Notes: generated from the letters alone by a model not told the origin. A stretch of DNA of 35,338 bases from Candidatus Zambryskibacteria bacterium RIFCSPHIGHO2_12_FULL_43_12b (GCA_001823875.1 MHVX01000006.1:1-35338), one strand, 5' to 3'. Counted from the stretch's first letter, positions 1 to 8,267 are shown. Numbers and translations are program-made.

Positions 1-2
1 TC

Positions 3-299
3 GCGAAAAAACTCAAAATTACGGAAACAGTGAACAGCCCCACTTTCGTGATTATGAAAAAATACTTGACTCACGATTCCGTTTTTAAAACGCTCATTCA
101 CATTGATGCTTATAGACTTGATAGCCCCCAAGAGCTTGAAAAACTGGGGTGGCTAGAACTTCTCTCCAACCCAAAAAATTTAATCGTAGTAGAATGGGCG
201 GAGAAAATTGTGGAGATATTACCGGATACTGCATTGTGGATTTGCTTTGAATTTGTGAATGAAAACACGCGGAAACTAGAATTAAGAATTAAAAATTAG
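3..299 (+). CDS. tsaE: TsaE, tRNA threonylcarbamoyladenosine biosynthesis ATPase (3' part)
   Basis: C-terminal part of the ATPase that helps TsaB/TsaD make t6A37 on ANN-decoding tRNAs. The reading frame is open to the window edge, so the N-terminal part with the Walker A loop is missing here. Visible family marks are the switch-like segment VNSPTF followed by the HIDAYRL block and the VVEWAEKI segment. The last codons (ELRIKN) are made by an AATTAAGAATTA-type intergenic repeat that also occurs near 8.2 and 9.1 kb, so the natural C-terminus may have been extended by the repeat. It lies 43 nt upstream of polA on the same strand. Confidence 0.85.
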   Translation, partial: AKKLKITETVNSPTFVIMKKYLTHDSVFKTLIHIDAYRLDSPQELEKLGWLELLSNPKNLIVVEWAEKIVEILPDTALWICFEFVNENTRKLELRIKN

Positions 300-316
300 G
301 AATCAAGATTGGAATT
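279..316. repeat. AATTAAGAATTA-type short repeat
   Basis: AT-rich stretch with imperfect copies of GAATTAAGAATTA, overlapping the end of tsaE. Related copies lie at 8193-8220 and 9139-9150. Function unknown; it is probably a low-complexity spacer sequence. Confidence 0.5.
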
Positions 317-342
317 ACGCGCACAGCCTAATCCCAGACAAC

Positions 343-2796
343 ATGCCTAACAAGACTGCAAAAAAGGATAAGACTTCCAATAGTCGCAAACAAGGTGCGA
401 CACTGGTATTGCTCGACGCTCATGCCATTCTCCACCGCGCTTATCACGCGCTTCCCGATTTTTCGACAGCAAAGGGAGAGCCCACAGGAGCTCTTTACGG
501 CCTCTCTGCAATGCTTATAAAAATAATTTCGGAACTTAAACCAGACTATATTGCCGCGGCTTTTGATTTGCCAGGACCCACATATAGGCACGAGGCCTAT
601 GAGGCGTATAAGGCGAAAAGAAAAAAGATGGAGGATGACTTGGCGGTGCAGATAAATCGTTCGCATGATGTCTTTAGCGCTTTTTCAATTCCCCAATATT
701 CAGTTCCAGGCTTTGAGGCGGATGATATTTTGGGAACCCTTGTAGACAAAGTAAAAGATATCAAAATCATTATTGCGTCCGGCGATATGGACACTCTCCA
801 ACTCATTGATGATGATAGGGTCAGGGTCTATACCTTAAAAAAGGGAATTAATGACACGATTTTGTACAACGAGGCTGTGGTAAAAGAGAGATTCGGTTTC
901 CCCCCTAACCTTTTGCCTGATTACAAGGGGCTTCGGGGAGACCCGTCGGACAATATTGTTGGAGTAAAGGGCATAGGCGAAAAAACGGCAACAACTCTCA
1001 TTACTACATTCGGTACAATTGAAAATTTATATAAAGAACTTAAGAAAAGCCCTCAGAAGTTTAAAGATGCGGGTCTTAGCGATAGAATCATCAGTTTACT
1101 TAAAGAAAACGAAGAGGAAGCGATTTTTTCTAAAATGTTAGCAACAATTAGAAGAGACGCGCCCATTGAATTCTATCTGCCAGAAAAGACCTGGAAAGAC
1201 GGGTTTGATATGGAAAAAGCAGAAAGGGCCTTTCGTGAACTTGAGTTTCGTACCCTAGGCAATCGTCTGAAGGAAGTATTGAACAAAAGTCGTCAACCAA
1301 CGGTAGACAATCCGCAAGTAACAGATGCTAGACAAGGAGAGGAGAAGACAGGGCAATTAACCTTCGTACAAGCAGACGACCACATGCCAAGTCAGGCCGA
1401 AGTGGAGGAAGTCGGGCTTGCTCTCTGGATAATAAACTCCAATCTCACGAACCCAACTCTTGATGATATTTTGCAATTTGGGCAGACTAAGGATTTTGTG
1501 AAAGCGAAGGAAATAATTCTATCGGAAATAAAAAAAAGGGAACTTGCGTTTGTGTATGAAGAAATAGAAAAACCCCTCATCCCTATCATAAAAAAAATGG
1601 AAGAGAGAGGCGTGAGGATTGATAAGGAGAAACTTGCCGAGCTTTCTAAGACTTATCACAAGGAGCTTGATCGACTGGAAAAAGAGATTTGGAAATATGC
1701 CGATGAAGAGTTTAATGTTTCTTCTCCAAAACAAGTAGGGGAGATTTTGTTTGTAAAAATGGGTCTTTCTGTCAAAAACCAGAAGAAAACATCAACTGGA
1801 CTCAAATCAACTCGCGAATCAGAGCTAGAAAAAATGAGAGATCTTCATCCAATCATTGGCAAAATCCTTGAACACAGGGAACTTGCGAAGCTTCTGTCTA
1901 CTTACATAGACAACATCCCAACTCTTCTAGATAAAAATAACAGACTTCACACTAGTTTGCGTCAAACAGGTTCAACAACTGGAAGGATGTCTTCAACAAA
2001 TCCAAATTTACAAAACATTCCTGTAAAGACAGAATTAGGAAGAAATATTAGACATGCCTTTGTTGCTGAAGACGGCTTCTCTCTTGCCTCGATTGATTAT
2101 TCTCAGATTGAACTTAGGATAGCGGCGATTCTTTCTGAAGATCCAAAGTTTCTTGATATCTTTCATAAAGAAGAAGATGTGCATAGAGCGGTGGCGTCTT
2201 ATGTGTTCAATGTGCCGATTGAGAAAGTCGATAAGAGTATGAGAAATAAAGCCAAGACCATAAACTTTGGAATTCTCTACGGCATGGGAGTAAATGCCTT
2301 GAGGCAGAATTTAGGGGGGACACGGGAAGAGGCGCAAACTTTTTATAATGAATATTTCAAAAGGTTTACCGGACTTGCCGCATATCTTGAAGAGGTAAAA
2401 TCAAATGCGGCAAAGAAAGGCTACACCGAAACCCTTTTCGGTCGAAGACGATATTTTGAAGGGATCAAATCCAAGATTCCCTACATCCGTGCCGGAGCAG
2501 AAAGAATGGCCATTAACGCTCCCATTCAAGGCACGGCGGCAGATGTTATGAAGCTTGCTATGAAGGAAATTGCAAACTGGATTGAAAAAGAAAAAATAGG
2601 TGACGATGTCCACATGATTCTTCAGGTGCATGATGAATTGCTGTTTGAAATCAGGAAAGGGAAAGAGGAAGAAATTGCCCCTAAGCTCAAAGAAATTATG
2701 GAAAACGTCATGCCGAAAGAGAAATCAAAAGGCGTAGTTTGTCGCGCGCATATGGCTGTGGGGCCGTCTTGGGGAGATATGGAAGAAATTTCTTAA
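343..2796 (+). CDS. polA: DNA polymerase I
   Basis: Repair and Okazaki-fragment-processing polymerase, 817 aa. Residues about 20-310 are the 5'-3' exonuclease (flap) domain (LLDAHAILHRAYHAL, FEADDILGTL, GDPSDNIVGVKGIGEKTA). The polymerase domain fills the C-terminal half: motif A DYSQIELRIA near residue 585, motif B around RNKAKTINFGILYG near 636, motif C QVHDELLFE near 761. Between the two, only about 80 residues (about 320-400) stand where the 3'-5' proofreading domain should be, and the DxE/DxD acids are not visible, so it is probably proofreading-deficient, as in Taq. The last codons are followed after 5 nt by holA, suggesting co-transcription. Confidence 0.97.
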   Translation: MPNKTAKKDKTSNSRKQGATLVLLDAHAILHRAYHALPDFSTAKGEPTGALYGLSAMLIKIISELKPDYIAAAFDLPGPTYRHEAYEAYKAKRKKMEDDLAVQINRSHDVFSAFSIPQYSVPGFEADDILGTLVDKVKDIKIIIASGDMDTLQLIDDDRVRVYTLKKGINDTILYNEAVVKERFGFPPNLLPDYKGLRGDPSDNIVGVKGIGEKTATTLITTFGTIENLYKELKKSPQKFKDAGLSDRIISLLKENEEEAIFSKMLATIRRDAPIEFYLPEKTWKDGFDMEKAERAFRELEFRTLGNRLKEVLNKSRQPTVDNPQVTDARQGEEKTGQLTFVQADDHMPSQAEVEEVGLALWIINSNLTNPTLDDILQFGQTKDFVKAKEIILSEIKKRELAFVYEEIEKPLIPIIKKMEERGVRIDKEKLAELSKTYHKELDRLEKEIWKYADEEFNVSSPKQVGEILFVKMGLSVKNQKKTSTGLKSTRESELEKMRDLHPIIGKILEHRELAKLLSTYIDNIPTLLDKNNRLHTSLRQTGSTTGRMSSTNPNLQNIPVKTELGRNIRHAFVAEDGFSLASIDYSQIELRIAAILSEDPKFLDIFHKEEDVHRAVASYVFNVPIEKVDKSMRNKAKTINFGILYGMGVNALRQNLGGTREEAQTFYNEYFKRFTGLAAYLEEVKSNAAKKGYTETLFGRRRYFEGIKSKIPYIRAGAERMAINAPIQGTAADVMKLAMKEIANWIEKEKIGDDVHMILQVHDELLFEIRKGKEEEIAPKLKEIMENVMPKEKSKGVVCRAHMAVGPSWGDMEEIS

Positions 2797-2801
2797 TAAA
2801 C

Positions 2802-3521
2802 ATGATATATCTCATCTATGGTTCAAATTTCACGAGAACTCGTGAAAAAATGCGCGAGATCTTAGCCACTCAACTAAAGAAGGATCCAGATGCTTCATAT
2901 TTTAGATTCGAGATAGATACCTGGGAACCAAGCAGACTGGAGGAACTTATAGCGAGCAAGGGACTATTTCAGAAGAAATTGGTAGTCATTTTAGATAATC
3001 TTTTGGCGGACAAAGAGGTTTCAAAAGAAATCTTGGAAAACATCAAGTCTTTGGCAGAATCAGAAAACATTTTTGTATTTATTGAATCTACTCTCACGAA
3101 AGAAGTTATAAAAAAAATGGAAAGGGTGGCTCTGAAAGTCCAATGTTTTGATGACGAAGAAGTAGCAGAGAAAGAGGAGAAATTTAAAATTTTCACACTT
3201 GCGGACGCTTTTGGAGCAAAGGACAAGAAAAAGCTCTGGATTCTCTATCAAAAAGCGCTGCGCTCATATATAGCGCACGAGCAAATTCATGGAATACTAT
3301 TTTGGCAAGTGAAAGCAATGCTCATGTCTCTTCAGGCAAAAAGTGCGAAAGAGTCAGGGCTTAACCCGTATGTGTATTCAAAATCTCTCAGATTTGCAAA
3401 GAACTACACCGAAGATGAGCTTAAAAAACTCTCCACAGAACTCGTGCGAACTTATCATGAGTCCCGCAGAGGCATTATTGACTTTGAAAGCGCTTTGGAG
3501 AGATTTGTATTATCTATATAA
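2802..3521 (+). CDS. holA: DNA polymerase III delta subunit (clamp loader)
   Basis: 239 aa, matching the HolA pattern: N-terminal MIYLIYGSNFTRTREKM, a central segment VVILDN, and a helical C-terminal domain with QVKAMLMSLQ and the final ESALERFVLSI. The clamp loader opens the sliding clamp. It is shorter than the roughly 340 aa of E. coli HolA, which is common in reduced genomes. I chose the ATG at 2802 because it begins the conserved MIYLIYG block; a longer in-frame start at 2739 would overlap polA by 58 nt and adds non-conserved residues. Same-strand neighbour of polA, so a small replication operon. Confidence 0.85.
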   Translation: MIYLIYGSNFTRTREKMREILATQLKKDPDASYFRFEIDTWEPSRLEELIASKGLFQKKLVVILDNLLADKEVSKEILENIKSLAESENIFVFIESTLTKEVIKKMERVALKVQCFDDEEVAEKEEKFKIFTLADAFGAKDKKKLWILYQKALRSYIAHEQIHGILFWQVKAMLMSLQAKSAKESGLNPYVYSKSLRFAKNYTEDELKKLSTELVRTYHESRRGIIDFESALERFVLSI

Positions 3522-3557
3522 GCTTGTGCTTGTGGTCGGATTATTGTGGCCACGAAT

Positions 3558-3587
3558 AATTTTGGCTTCGTCAAACCAAAATTTTCT
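3558..3587 (+). terminator. Hairpin terminator after holA, possibly bidirectional
   Basis: Stem AATTTTGG (3558-3565) pairs with CCAAAATT (3576-3583) around the loop CTTCGTCAAA, followed by TTTT. Just before it, 3540-3560 is a near-palindrome centred on GTGGCCAC. The unit sits between convergent holA and tRNA-Lys and could end both transcripts. The loop TTCGTCAA recurs in the 15.2 kb hairpin cluster. Confidence 0.6.
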
Positions 3588-3609
3588 CGGCCCCACCTCG
3601 TCTGTTTTG

Positions 3610-3682
3610 TGCGCCCAGTAGGAATCGAACCTACGACCGTCTCCTTAAAAGGGAGCTGCTCTACCGACTGAGCTATGGGCGC
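3610..3682 (-). tRNA. tRNA-Lys (anticodon TTT)
   Basis: On the minus strand the seven-base acceptor arm GCGCCCA pairs with TGGGCGC; D-stem GCTC/GAGC, anticodon loop CTTTTAA, T-arm GTAGG-TTCGATT-CCTAC with one-base offset, discriminator A. The 27-43 pair is G.A, otherwise all arms are sound. No CCA is encoded. Downstream of its 3' end lies the hairpin region shared with holA. Confidence 0.95.
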
Positions 3683-3786
3683 ATACTTTATCTTTCTAAC
3701 ATACCTCTGATTTCTACCAAATGAGCTTGGGACGCACTAAAAGCACGATAATTTGTAACACAAAATACTATGAACGGCAATGACAA

Positions 3787-4209
3787 TTAAAGGGGCAAGT
3801 CTAGTGAGAATGCTCCAGCGCCTGTAAATAAAAGGGAGAGTGCGATAGCAAAAATGAATACGTAGAATACAATATCGCGTTTCACTAATGCGCTCTCCTT
3901 CTGTTCCGCAAAGAGTTCAATGAATGCAAGTATCGCAAGCACAAGAGCCGCAATCTGCGTGTAAAATCCCAAAATAAGCATGACTCCAGAGACAATCTCC
4001 ACGAACCCAAGAGCCTTTACCAATTCGCTCCTGTGTTTGAATCCAAAAGCTTCCATGAAGATCCTCCATCTGGGGAGCTCACTTTTAAATTTAAGATATC
4101 CTACATTGAGGATGATAAATCCTAGTACTACTCTCAAGATGAGCGGAGCCAAATGCTCCAAAACTAAAAGGTCCGGAAATGGATTGAGTATTGGAAGGCC
4201 GTTTAACAT
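3787..4209 (-). CDS. DoxX family membrane protein
   Basis: 140 aa integral membrane protein with four predicted helices and the DoxX pattern: LILRVVLGFIILNVGYLKF near the N-terminus, a KALGFVEIVSGVMLILGFYTQIAAL middle segment shown here in part, and a final helix ending LLFTGAGAFSLD. DoxX proteins are small quinone- or redox-linked membrane proteins; the precise role here is unknown. Start ATG at 4209 sits 6 nt from a TAAAAT -10 box, so the mRNA is probably leaderless. It is followed, on the same strand, by tRNA-Lys about 100 nt away; that spacer (3683-3786) holds nothing I can name. Confidence 0.85.
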   Translation of the reverse strand: MLNGLPILNPFPDLLVLEHLAPLILRVVLGFIILNVGYLKFKSELPRWRIFMEAFGFKHRSELVKALGFVEIVSGVMLILGFYTQIAALVLAILAFIELFAEQKESALVKRDIVFYVFIFAIALSLLFTGAGAFSLDLPL

Positions 4210-4215
4210 GCAAAC

Positions 4216-4221
4216 ATTTTA
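4216..4221 (-). promoter_or_regulatory. -10 box of doxX gene, leaderless spacing
   Basis: Minus-strand TAAAAT is separated from the ATG by 6 nt, so transcription should begin at or next to the start codon. No good -35 box is visible. Confidence 0.45.
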
Positions 4222-4240
4222 ACACAATTTGCGGATAGAC

Positions 4241-4279
4241 CCAGTGGTGGATTTTGGTATAAGCAAAATTCACTACTGG
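4241..4279. other. 16-bp hairpin between divergent genes
   Basis: Arms 4241-4256 and 4264-4279 pair along all 16 positions if two G.T pairs are allowed, around the loop GTATAAG. It lies between the divergent doxX and trmH-like genes. The top of the hairpin contains TGG-TATAAG, which could serve as an extended -10 for the trmH gene, so the inverted repeat may be an operator or a transcribed leader structure. Confidence 0.55.
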
Positions 4280-4315
4280 TAGACATGCATCCCGCAAGAT
4301 GTAGGATAAAGAAAA

Positions 4316-4810
4316 ATGATAGAAAAAAAAGGGAATAGCAGTAGAAAGGCGGTGGTGATACTCCATAACATTAGGAGTGTACACAATGTTGGTTCAATAT
4401 TCCGCACGTCAGATGCGGCTGGGGTTGGCAAGCTCTATCTTACAGGCTACACTCCACTGCCTATTGATCGTTTTGGCAGGACAGTGAAGGAGATTGCTAA
4501 AACAGCTCTGGGGGCAGAAAAGTTTGTCTCTTGGGAGCATTGCACTTCAGTCTCCAGGTTGATTACCGAGCTAAAGGACAAAGATTTCCAGATTATTGCA
4601 ATAGAACAATCAAATAAATCTAAGGATTACAAAAAAATAAGAATCAAAAAGAAAATGGCATTTATCATTGGCAACGAAGTAAACGGTTTGCCTCAATCAA
4701 TACTGAGTAAGACAGATCTAATTGCTGAAATCCCCATGAAAGGGGAAAAGGAGTCTCTAAATGTCTCTGTTGCTTTTGGAATTGCTCTATACAGAATCCT
4801 CGGTATTTAA
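4316..4810 (+). CDS. SpoU/TrmH family RNA 2'-O-ribose methyltransferase
   Basis: 164 aa SPOUT-fold methyltransferase. Motif 1 is NIRSVHNVGSIFRTSDAAG, motif 2 IGNEVNGL, motif 3 SLNVSVAFGIALY; these form the trefoil-knot SAM site and include the conserved Asn/Arg and Asn-Val-Ser residues. The substrate (tRNA Gm18, tRNA wobble, or 23S rRNA) cannot be told from sequence. It lacks the extra N-terminal substrate domain of RlmB. Its 3' end overlaps the convergent dedA gene by 24 nt. Confidence 0.9.
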   Translation: MIEKKGNSSRKAVVILHNIRSVHNVGSIFRTSDAAGVGKLYLTGYTPLPIDRFGRTVKEIAKTALGAEKFVSWEHCTSVSRLITELKDKDFQIIAIEQSNKSKDYKKIRIKKKMAFIIGNEVNGLPQSILSKTDLIAEIPMKGEKESLNVSVAFGIALYRILGI

Positions 4811-5353
4811 AGAAAGCTTTTTGGTGATGATTTTTCTTGCTATGAAATAGATTATTACAGTGGCAATAGCCAATGAGCTCATTGCAAGTATAATTTCTTG
4901 CAATGTGTTTTCAAGATCTGGCAGGCTGCTTTTTAGCGCTTTTGCCAAAATTGCAATAATTACAATCCAAAGAGCTCCTACAAGCGCATTAACTACTATA
5001 AACGGCCATAAACCCAATTTCTTGGCTCCATATAGCGCTCGAACAGGCGTACGCAGGCCAACAATAAATTTGGAGTAAAAAAGTGCCTTAAGAGAATGCT
5101 TCGCAAAAAAATCGGAAAATATTGAGTACTTTTCTTTGATTGTGGGAATCTTCAATTTGCCAAAAATCTTTCCGGCAGGAAACCAATATCCAATGGTGTA
5201 CCAAAGCAAGTCTGTGAAAATGGTTGCTAAAATACCGGTTACAATCACATCCCAGAGACCGATGTTTCCTGCAATTGCAAAATAGAGGAGGGCTATTAGC
5301 GCGGCGTCCCCAAAGATGACAATACTTGCAAAATAGATGATATATTCAGGCAT
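4787..5353 (-). CDS. DedA/VTT family membrane protein
   Basis: 188 aa from the ATG at 5353. SNARE-associated Golgi (VTT) domain protein: GDAALIALLY in the first helix region, a central SKFIVGLRTPVRALYGAKK standing where the family has its F..R..PG.R signature, and C-terminal helices. DedA proteins act in membrane lipid (undecaprenyl-phosphate or phospholipid) flipping and envelope homeostasis. A GTG at 5395 would add 14 residues, but the conserved region starts at MPEYIIYF. Its start overlaps the end of mutM by 8 nt, indicating translational coupling at the end of the ruvA-murE-mutM-dedA operon. Confidence 0.88.
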   Translation of the reverse strand: MPEYIIYFASIVIFGDAALIALLYFAIAGNIGLWDVIVTGILATIFTDLLWYTIGYWFPAGKIFGKLKIPTIKEKYSIFSDFFAKHSLKALFYSKFIVGLRTPVRALYGAKKLGLWPFIVVNALVGALWIVIIAILAKALKSSLPDLENTLQEIILAMSSLAIATVIIYFIARKIITKKLSLNTEDSV

Positions 5354-6254
5354 AAAGTTTCTGATGCTTGTCGCAATAGTGCGCGCTCCTTCCACCGACT
5401 ATAATACGCCTGATTACACCTTTGCAGCCACTCTTCCTGCAAGATTCGCCTGTGCGCCTATAAGCTTGGTGCTCAAGCTGAAATTTTCCGCGCTTTCCAG
5501 ATATATCACGGTAGTCAGACATGGAGTCGCCTCCCAATCTAATCCCTTTTCTCAAGATTACTTTCAAGTTTTTCCAAAGATTTGATATCTCAACTGCTTT
5601 CAGCTTCTCTACCCGCGAAAGTGGGTGAATGCCAGAAGCCCAGAGTATTTCATCTGAATAAATGTTTCCAATACCGGCAATGACACCCTGGTCCATCAGT
5701 ATTTGCTTTATGTTTCTCTGCCGTCCAATGGACAGACACTCTTTAAATTTTTTAAGAGTGAAATCTCTGGTCAAAGGCTCTGGGCCAGTCTGTGAAAATT
5801 CTTTGTTTAGCTCTTCTTTGCTAAAGACTGTTATTTTTGCAAACTTCCTCATGTCAGAAAGAACAAGGTGCTTGTCGTTTGAGAGCGACATGACAAAGTG
5901 CACAAATCTATTGAACGGATCATCACGCAATGGTCCTCGCTCTATTGCTACCCATTTATTTTTTAGCAATTTGTATTTTCCATACAGAAGATGTCCAGTC
6001 ATCTTCATATGAATAAGAATAATTTTTTCATTTGAAAGATGAATCAAAATATTTTTTGCGCGTCTTTCTGCTTTTAAGATTTTTGTTCCTAGGACGTCTT
6101 TTTTAAATCTTCTGAAGAATTTCTTGCTTTTTATTTGCTTGTGATTTTCATACAGATGAGAATAGTAGTCCGTCCAAACATCCGCGATTTTCAAACCCCG
6201 CACTTGGAGGTTTATTCCATCCACCGTTGTTTGTACTTCAGGGAGTTCAGGCAA
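5346..6254 (-). CDS. mutM: Formamidopyrimidine-DNA glycosylase (Fpg/MutM)
   Basis: 302 aa bifunctional glycosylase/AP lyase that removes 8-oxoguanine and Fapy lesions. The N-terminus PELPEVQTT supplies the catalytic Pro2 and Glu3; the HMKMTGHLLYG segment holds the conserved lysine; the H2TH region contains QGVIAGIGNIYSDEILW. The C-terminal zinc finger is unusual: C-x4-C then GGRSAHYC-DK-H, so the spacing of the first pair differs and the last cysteine is replaced by histidine. Third gene of the minus-strand operon; murE ends 21 nt upstream. Confidence 0.96.
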   Translation of the reverse strand: MPELPEVQTTVDGINLQVRGLKIADVWTDYYSHLYENHKQIKSKKFFRRFKKDVLGTKILKAERRAKNILIHLSNEKIILIHMKMTGHLLYGKYKLLKNKWVAIERGPLRDDPFNRFVHFVMSLSNDKHLVLSDMRKFAKITVFSKEELNKEFSQTGPEPLTRDFTLKKFKECLSIGRQRNIKQILMDQGVIAGIGNIYSDEILWASGIHPLSRVEKLKAVEISNLWKNLKVILRKGIRLGGDSMSDYRDISGKRGKFQLEHQAYRRTGESCRKSGCKGVIRRIIVGGRSAHYCDKHQKLYA

Positions 6255-6275
6255 TTTAGTTTTTATGTAATTTCT

Positions 6276-7595
6276 CTAATTCTTCTCTTGTTTATCCGCT
6301 AAAACCTTGCTTAGTTCTTGGCGGACTATCTCCGCATCGTCCCATTCTTGCTTGGTGCCATTTGGCCCCATGATATACGGGTCAGTGCCTTTGCCTGTTA
6401 TTAAAACAGCCACCTTGTTTTGAATATTAGGATCTACCAAACTATAGGCCCTTTTCATCGCAGAGGTGATTGCTCCTCTTCTATCTAAGATGATTTCACA
6501 AGGTTTGTTTTTCACAGCTTCCTTCATGGGCTTGAGGATTTCCATTGGGTTCTCGTCATACGGATCTTCATTGGTGAGTATTACTTCATCACAGTACTTG
6601 TCTGCTACAGTCCCCATTTCTTTTCTTTTCCATTTATCCCTGCCGCCACCTGTGTTTCCGAGCACGCATAGTTTTTTGTGACTTGGAAACGCTTTGTATA
6701 GTTCAGTCAGCGATTCTACCGTGTGAGCATAATCTACGATTGCATCAAAACGTTGAAGTTCTCTTTTGGGGTGTTCATCTGGAAGCCGCACGTATTCCAC
6801 ACGTCCGCGGATCATGTGGAGCTCTCCTATTGCTTTGTCTATCACACGTATGTCTACACCGATTGCATAAGTGAAAGTGGCAGCAGCGAGCAGATTGTAA
6901 ATATTGAAGACCCCGCGGAGGGGCGATTTTATAGGGATTCCTTTGAAACTAAAAGAAGTCACCGTGTCATCGGCGTTCCATGGCTCCGCTAGCGAAAGGG
7001 AATACGGGTGGCTTGCCGTACCTGCCGTGTCCAAAAAGGTCTGTCCGTACTTATCATCAACATTGGCCACCATTATTTTCTTTTCCTTTGAAGACTTCCT
7101 CAGTTCTTTTGCAAGTTTAAGCTTAGCTTCCAAATATTTTTCAAAAGAACCGTGAGATTCAATATGCTCTGGAGCGATATTTGTGAATATGAGAGCGTTT
7201 GGAAACATCCATTTGTGCCGATATTGCTTCACGCCCTCAGAAGTCATTTCTACGATTACCCACTCGCATGCATTGTTTGCCGCTTCACGTAGGAATTTTT
7301 GCATCACAAATCTTCCGGGCATGGTCATCTTAAACATATTGCGCTTGGTTTTTCCCGCAATCTTGAATCGCAATGTTCCCGCTATCGCCGTCCTGTAGCC
7401 AGCTTCCTCCAATATGGCATTAATTATCTCTGTCGTGCTCGTTTTTCCCTTTGTTCCAGTAACCCCCACAATTTTTAGTTTTCTTGCTGGAAATCCGTAA
7501 ATTAATGCTCCAAGAAATGAAAGCACGTAGTGGTAAATCGGTTGAGCTAACCGAAAAAGTGATGGGGGAATAATCTTTCTAATAGTGTTGAGCAT
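6276..7595 (-). CDS. murE: MurE-like Mur ligase (UDP-MurNAc-tripeptide synthetase family)
   Basis: 439 aa ATP-dependent amino-acid ligase of peptidoglycan synthesis. The P-loop GVTGTKGKTSTTEI begins at residue 44, EHIESHGSFEKYLEAK is the Mur central-domain metal-binding block, and the C-terminal domain carries LGNTGGGRDKWKR and LTNEDPYDENP. In canonical MurE the P-loop sits near residue 110, so the N-terminal UDP-MurNAc-binding domain is absent or replaced by a short hydrophobic stretch (about residues 10-40). The position of the DNP(R/A) specificity motif holds DPYDENP, so the third amino acid is not predictable. Its start codon directly follows the ruvA stop. Confidence 0.85.
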   Translation of the reverse strand: MLNTIRKIIPPSLFRLAQPIYHYVLSFLGALIYGFPARKLKIVGVTGTKGKTSTTEIINAILEEAGYRTAIAGTLRFKIAGKTKRNMFKMTMPGRFVMQKFLREAANNACEWVIVEMTSEGVKQYRHKWMFPNALIFTNIAPEHIESHGSFEKYLEAKLKLAKELRKSSKEKKIMVANVDDKYGQTFLDTAGTASHPYSLSLAEPWNADDTVTSFSFKGIPIKSPLRGVFNIYNLLAAATFTYAIGVDIRVIDKAIGELHMIRGRVEYVRLPDEHPKRELQRFDAIVDYAHTVESLTELYKAFPSHKKLCVLGNTGGGRDKWKRKEMGTVADKYCDEVILTNEDPYDENPMEILKPMKEAVKNKPCEIILDRRGAITSAMKRAYSLVDPNIQNKVAVLITGKGTDPYIMGPNGTKQEWDDAEIVRQELSKVLADKQEKN

Positions 7596-8168
7596 TTATC
7601 TTTTTGTTGAAAGTATTTTTAGCGCTTGCTTCACTTTCTCGCTCGTGCCTACAACATCCTTTTTGACTGACTGAATCGCGTCTCGAGCTTCTTTTTGCGA
7701 GTAACCGAGCGAAGTAAGCGCCTCCAACACATCCTCTTCTTCTCGTAGTTCACCTCCGTCTTTCCTTTCAGAATCTCCGAGTTTGCCTGATAGTTCCATC
7801 ACGATTTTCTCCGCATTCTTTTTGCCGATTCCTCCGACTTTAATGAGATGAGCAGTATTTCCGTGAAGAACGGCCTGTTTGAGGGTTTCTAGCGTTGCCA
7901 CATTGAGTATGCCAAGTGCGGTTTTAGGTCCGATTCCAGAGATGGAAATAAGCAGTTCAAAGAATTCCAATTCTTCATATGTTTGGAATCCGTATAGATC
8001 CTGAGCATTCTCTCGCACTGCCAAATGTGTCCAAAGTTCCGCAGAGACACCTTTGAGGTTCTCTAGGGTAGTGCCTGTCACAGATATTTTATATCCTACT
8101 CCATTTACATCGAGAGTAAGATTGCCCTCATTTTTATGGAGTATTGTGCCGGAGAGGTGAGATATCAT
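7596..8168 (-). CDS. ruvA: Holliday junction branch migration protein RuvA
   Basis: 190 aa. Domain I (MISHLSGTILHKNEG, VNGVGYKI), the helix-hairpin-helix domain II (LLISISGIGPKTALGIL and LIKVGGIGKKNAEKIVMEL) and the RuvB-contacting domain III at the C-terminus (EEDVLEALTSLGYSQKEA) are all present. RuvA tetramers bind four-way junctions and load the RuvB motor. First gene of the minus-strand operon. A TATGAT box 6 nt before the ATG suggests a leaderless transcript. ruvB and ruvC are not in the window; the resolvase-family ruvX is at 11.7 kb. Confidence 0.95.
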   Translation of the reverse strand: MISHLSGTILHKNEGNLTLDVNGVGYKISVTGTTLENLKGVSAELWTHLAVRENAQDLYGFQTYEELEFFELLISISGIGPKTALGILNVATLETLKQAVLHGNTAHLIKVGGIGKKNAEKIVMELSGKLGDSERKDGGELREEEDVLEALTSLGYSQKEARDAIQSVKKDVVGTSEKVKQALKILSTKR

Positions 8169-8174
8169 AGGCTA

Positions 8175-8180
8175 ATCATA
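8175..8180 (-). promoter_or_regulatory. -10 box of the ruvA operon
   Basis: Minus-strand TATGAT lies 6 nt before the ruvA ATG, the leaderless spacing seen at several other genes here. There is no clear -35 box. Confidence 0.4.
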
Positions 8181-8192
8181 ACTCAAGATAAA

Positions 8193-8220
8193 GGAATTAA
8201 GAATATGGAATTAAGAATTA
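8193..8220. repeat. Tandem GGAATTAAGAAT repeat
   Basis: Two copies of GGAATTAAGAAT (8193-8204, 8207-8218) in the ruvA-rpsT divergent spacer; the same family overlaps the tsaE end and recurs at 9139-9150. Confidence 0.55.
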
Positions 8221-8267
8221 AATATAACTCACAATTCCTGATTCTGACTCTCTAATTCGCGCAAAGC

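Noticed and set aside
328-666. Antisense 112-aa frame over polA
   Set aside because: Shadow of the strongly conserved 5'-3' exonuclease coding sequence; no family features.
2739-2801. Longer start for holA
   Set aside because: It would overlap polA by 58 nt and adds residues before the conserved MIYLIYG start.
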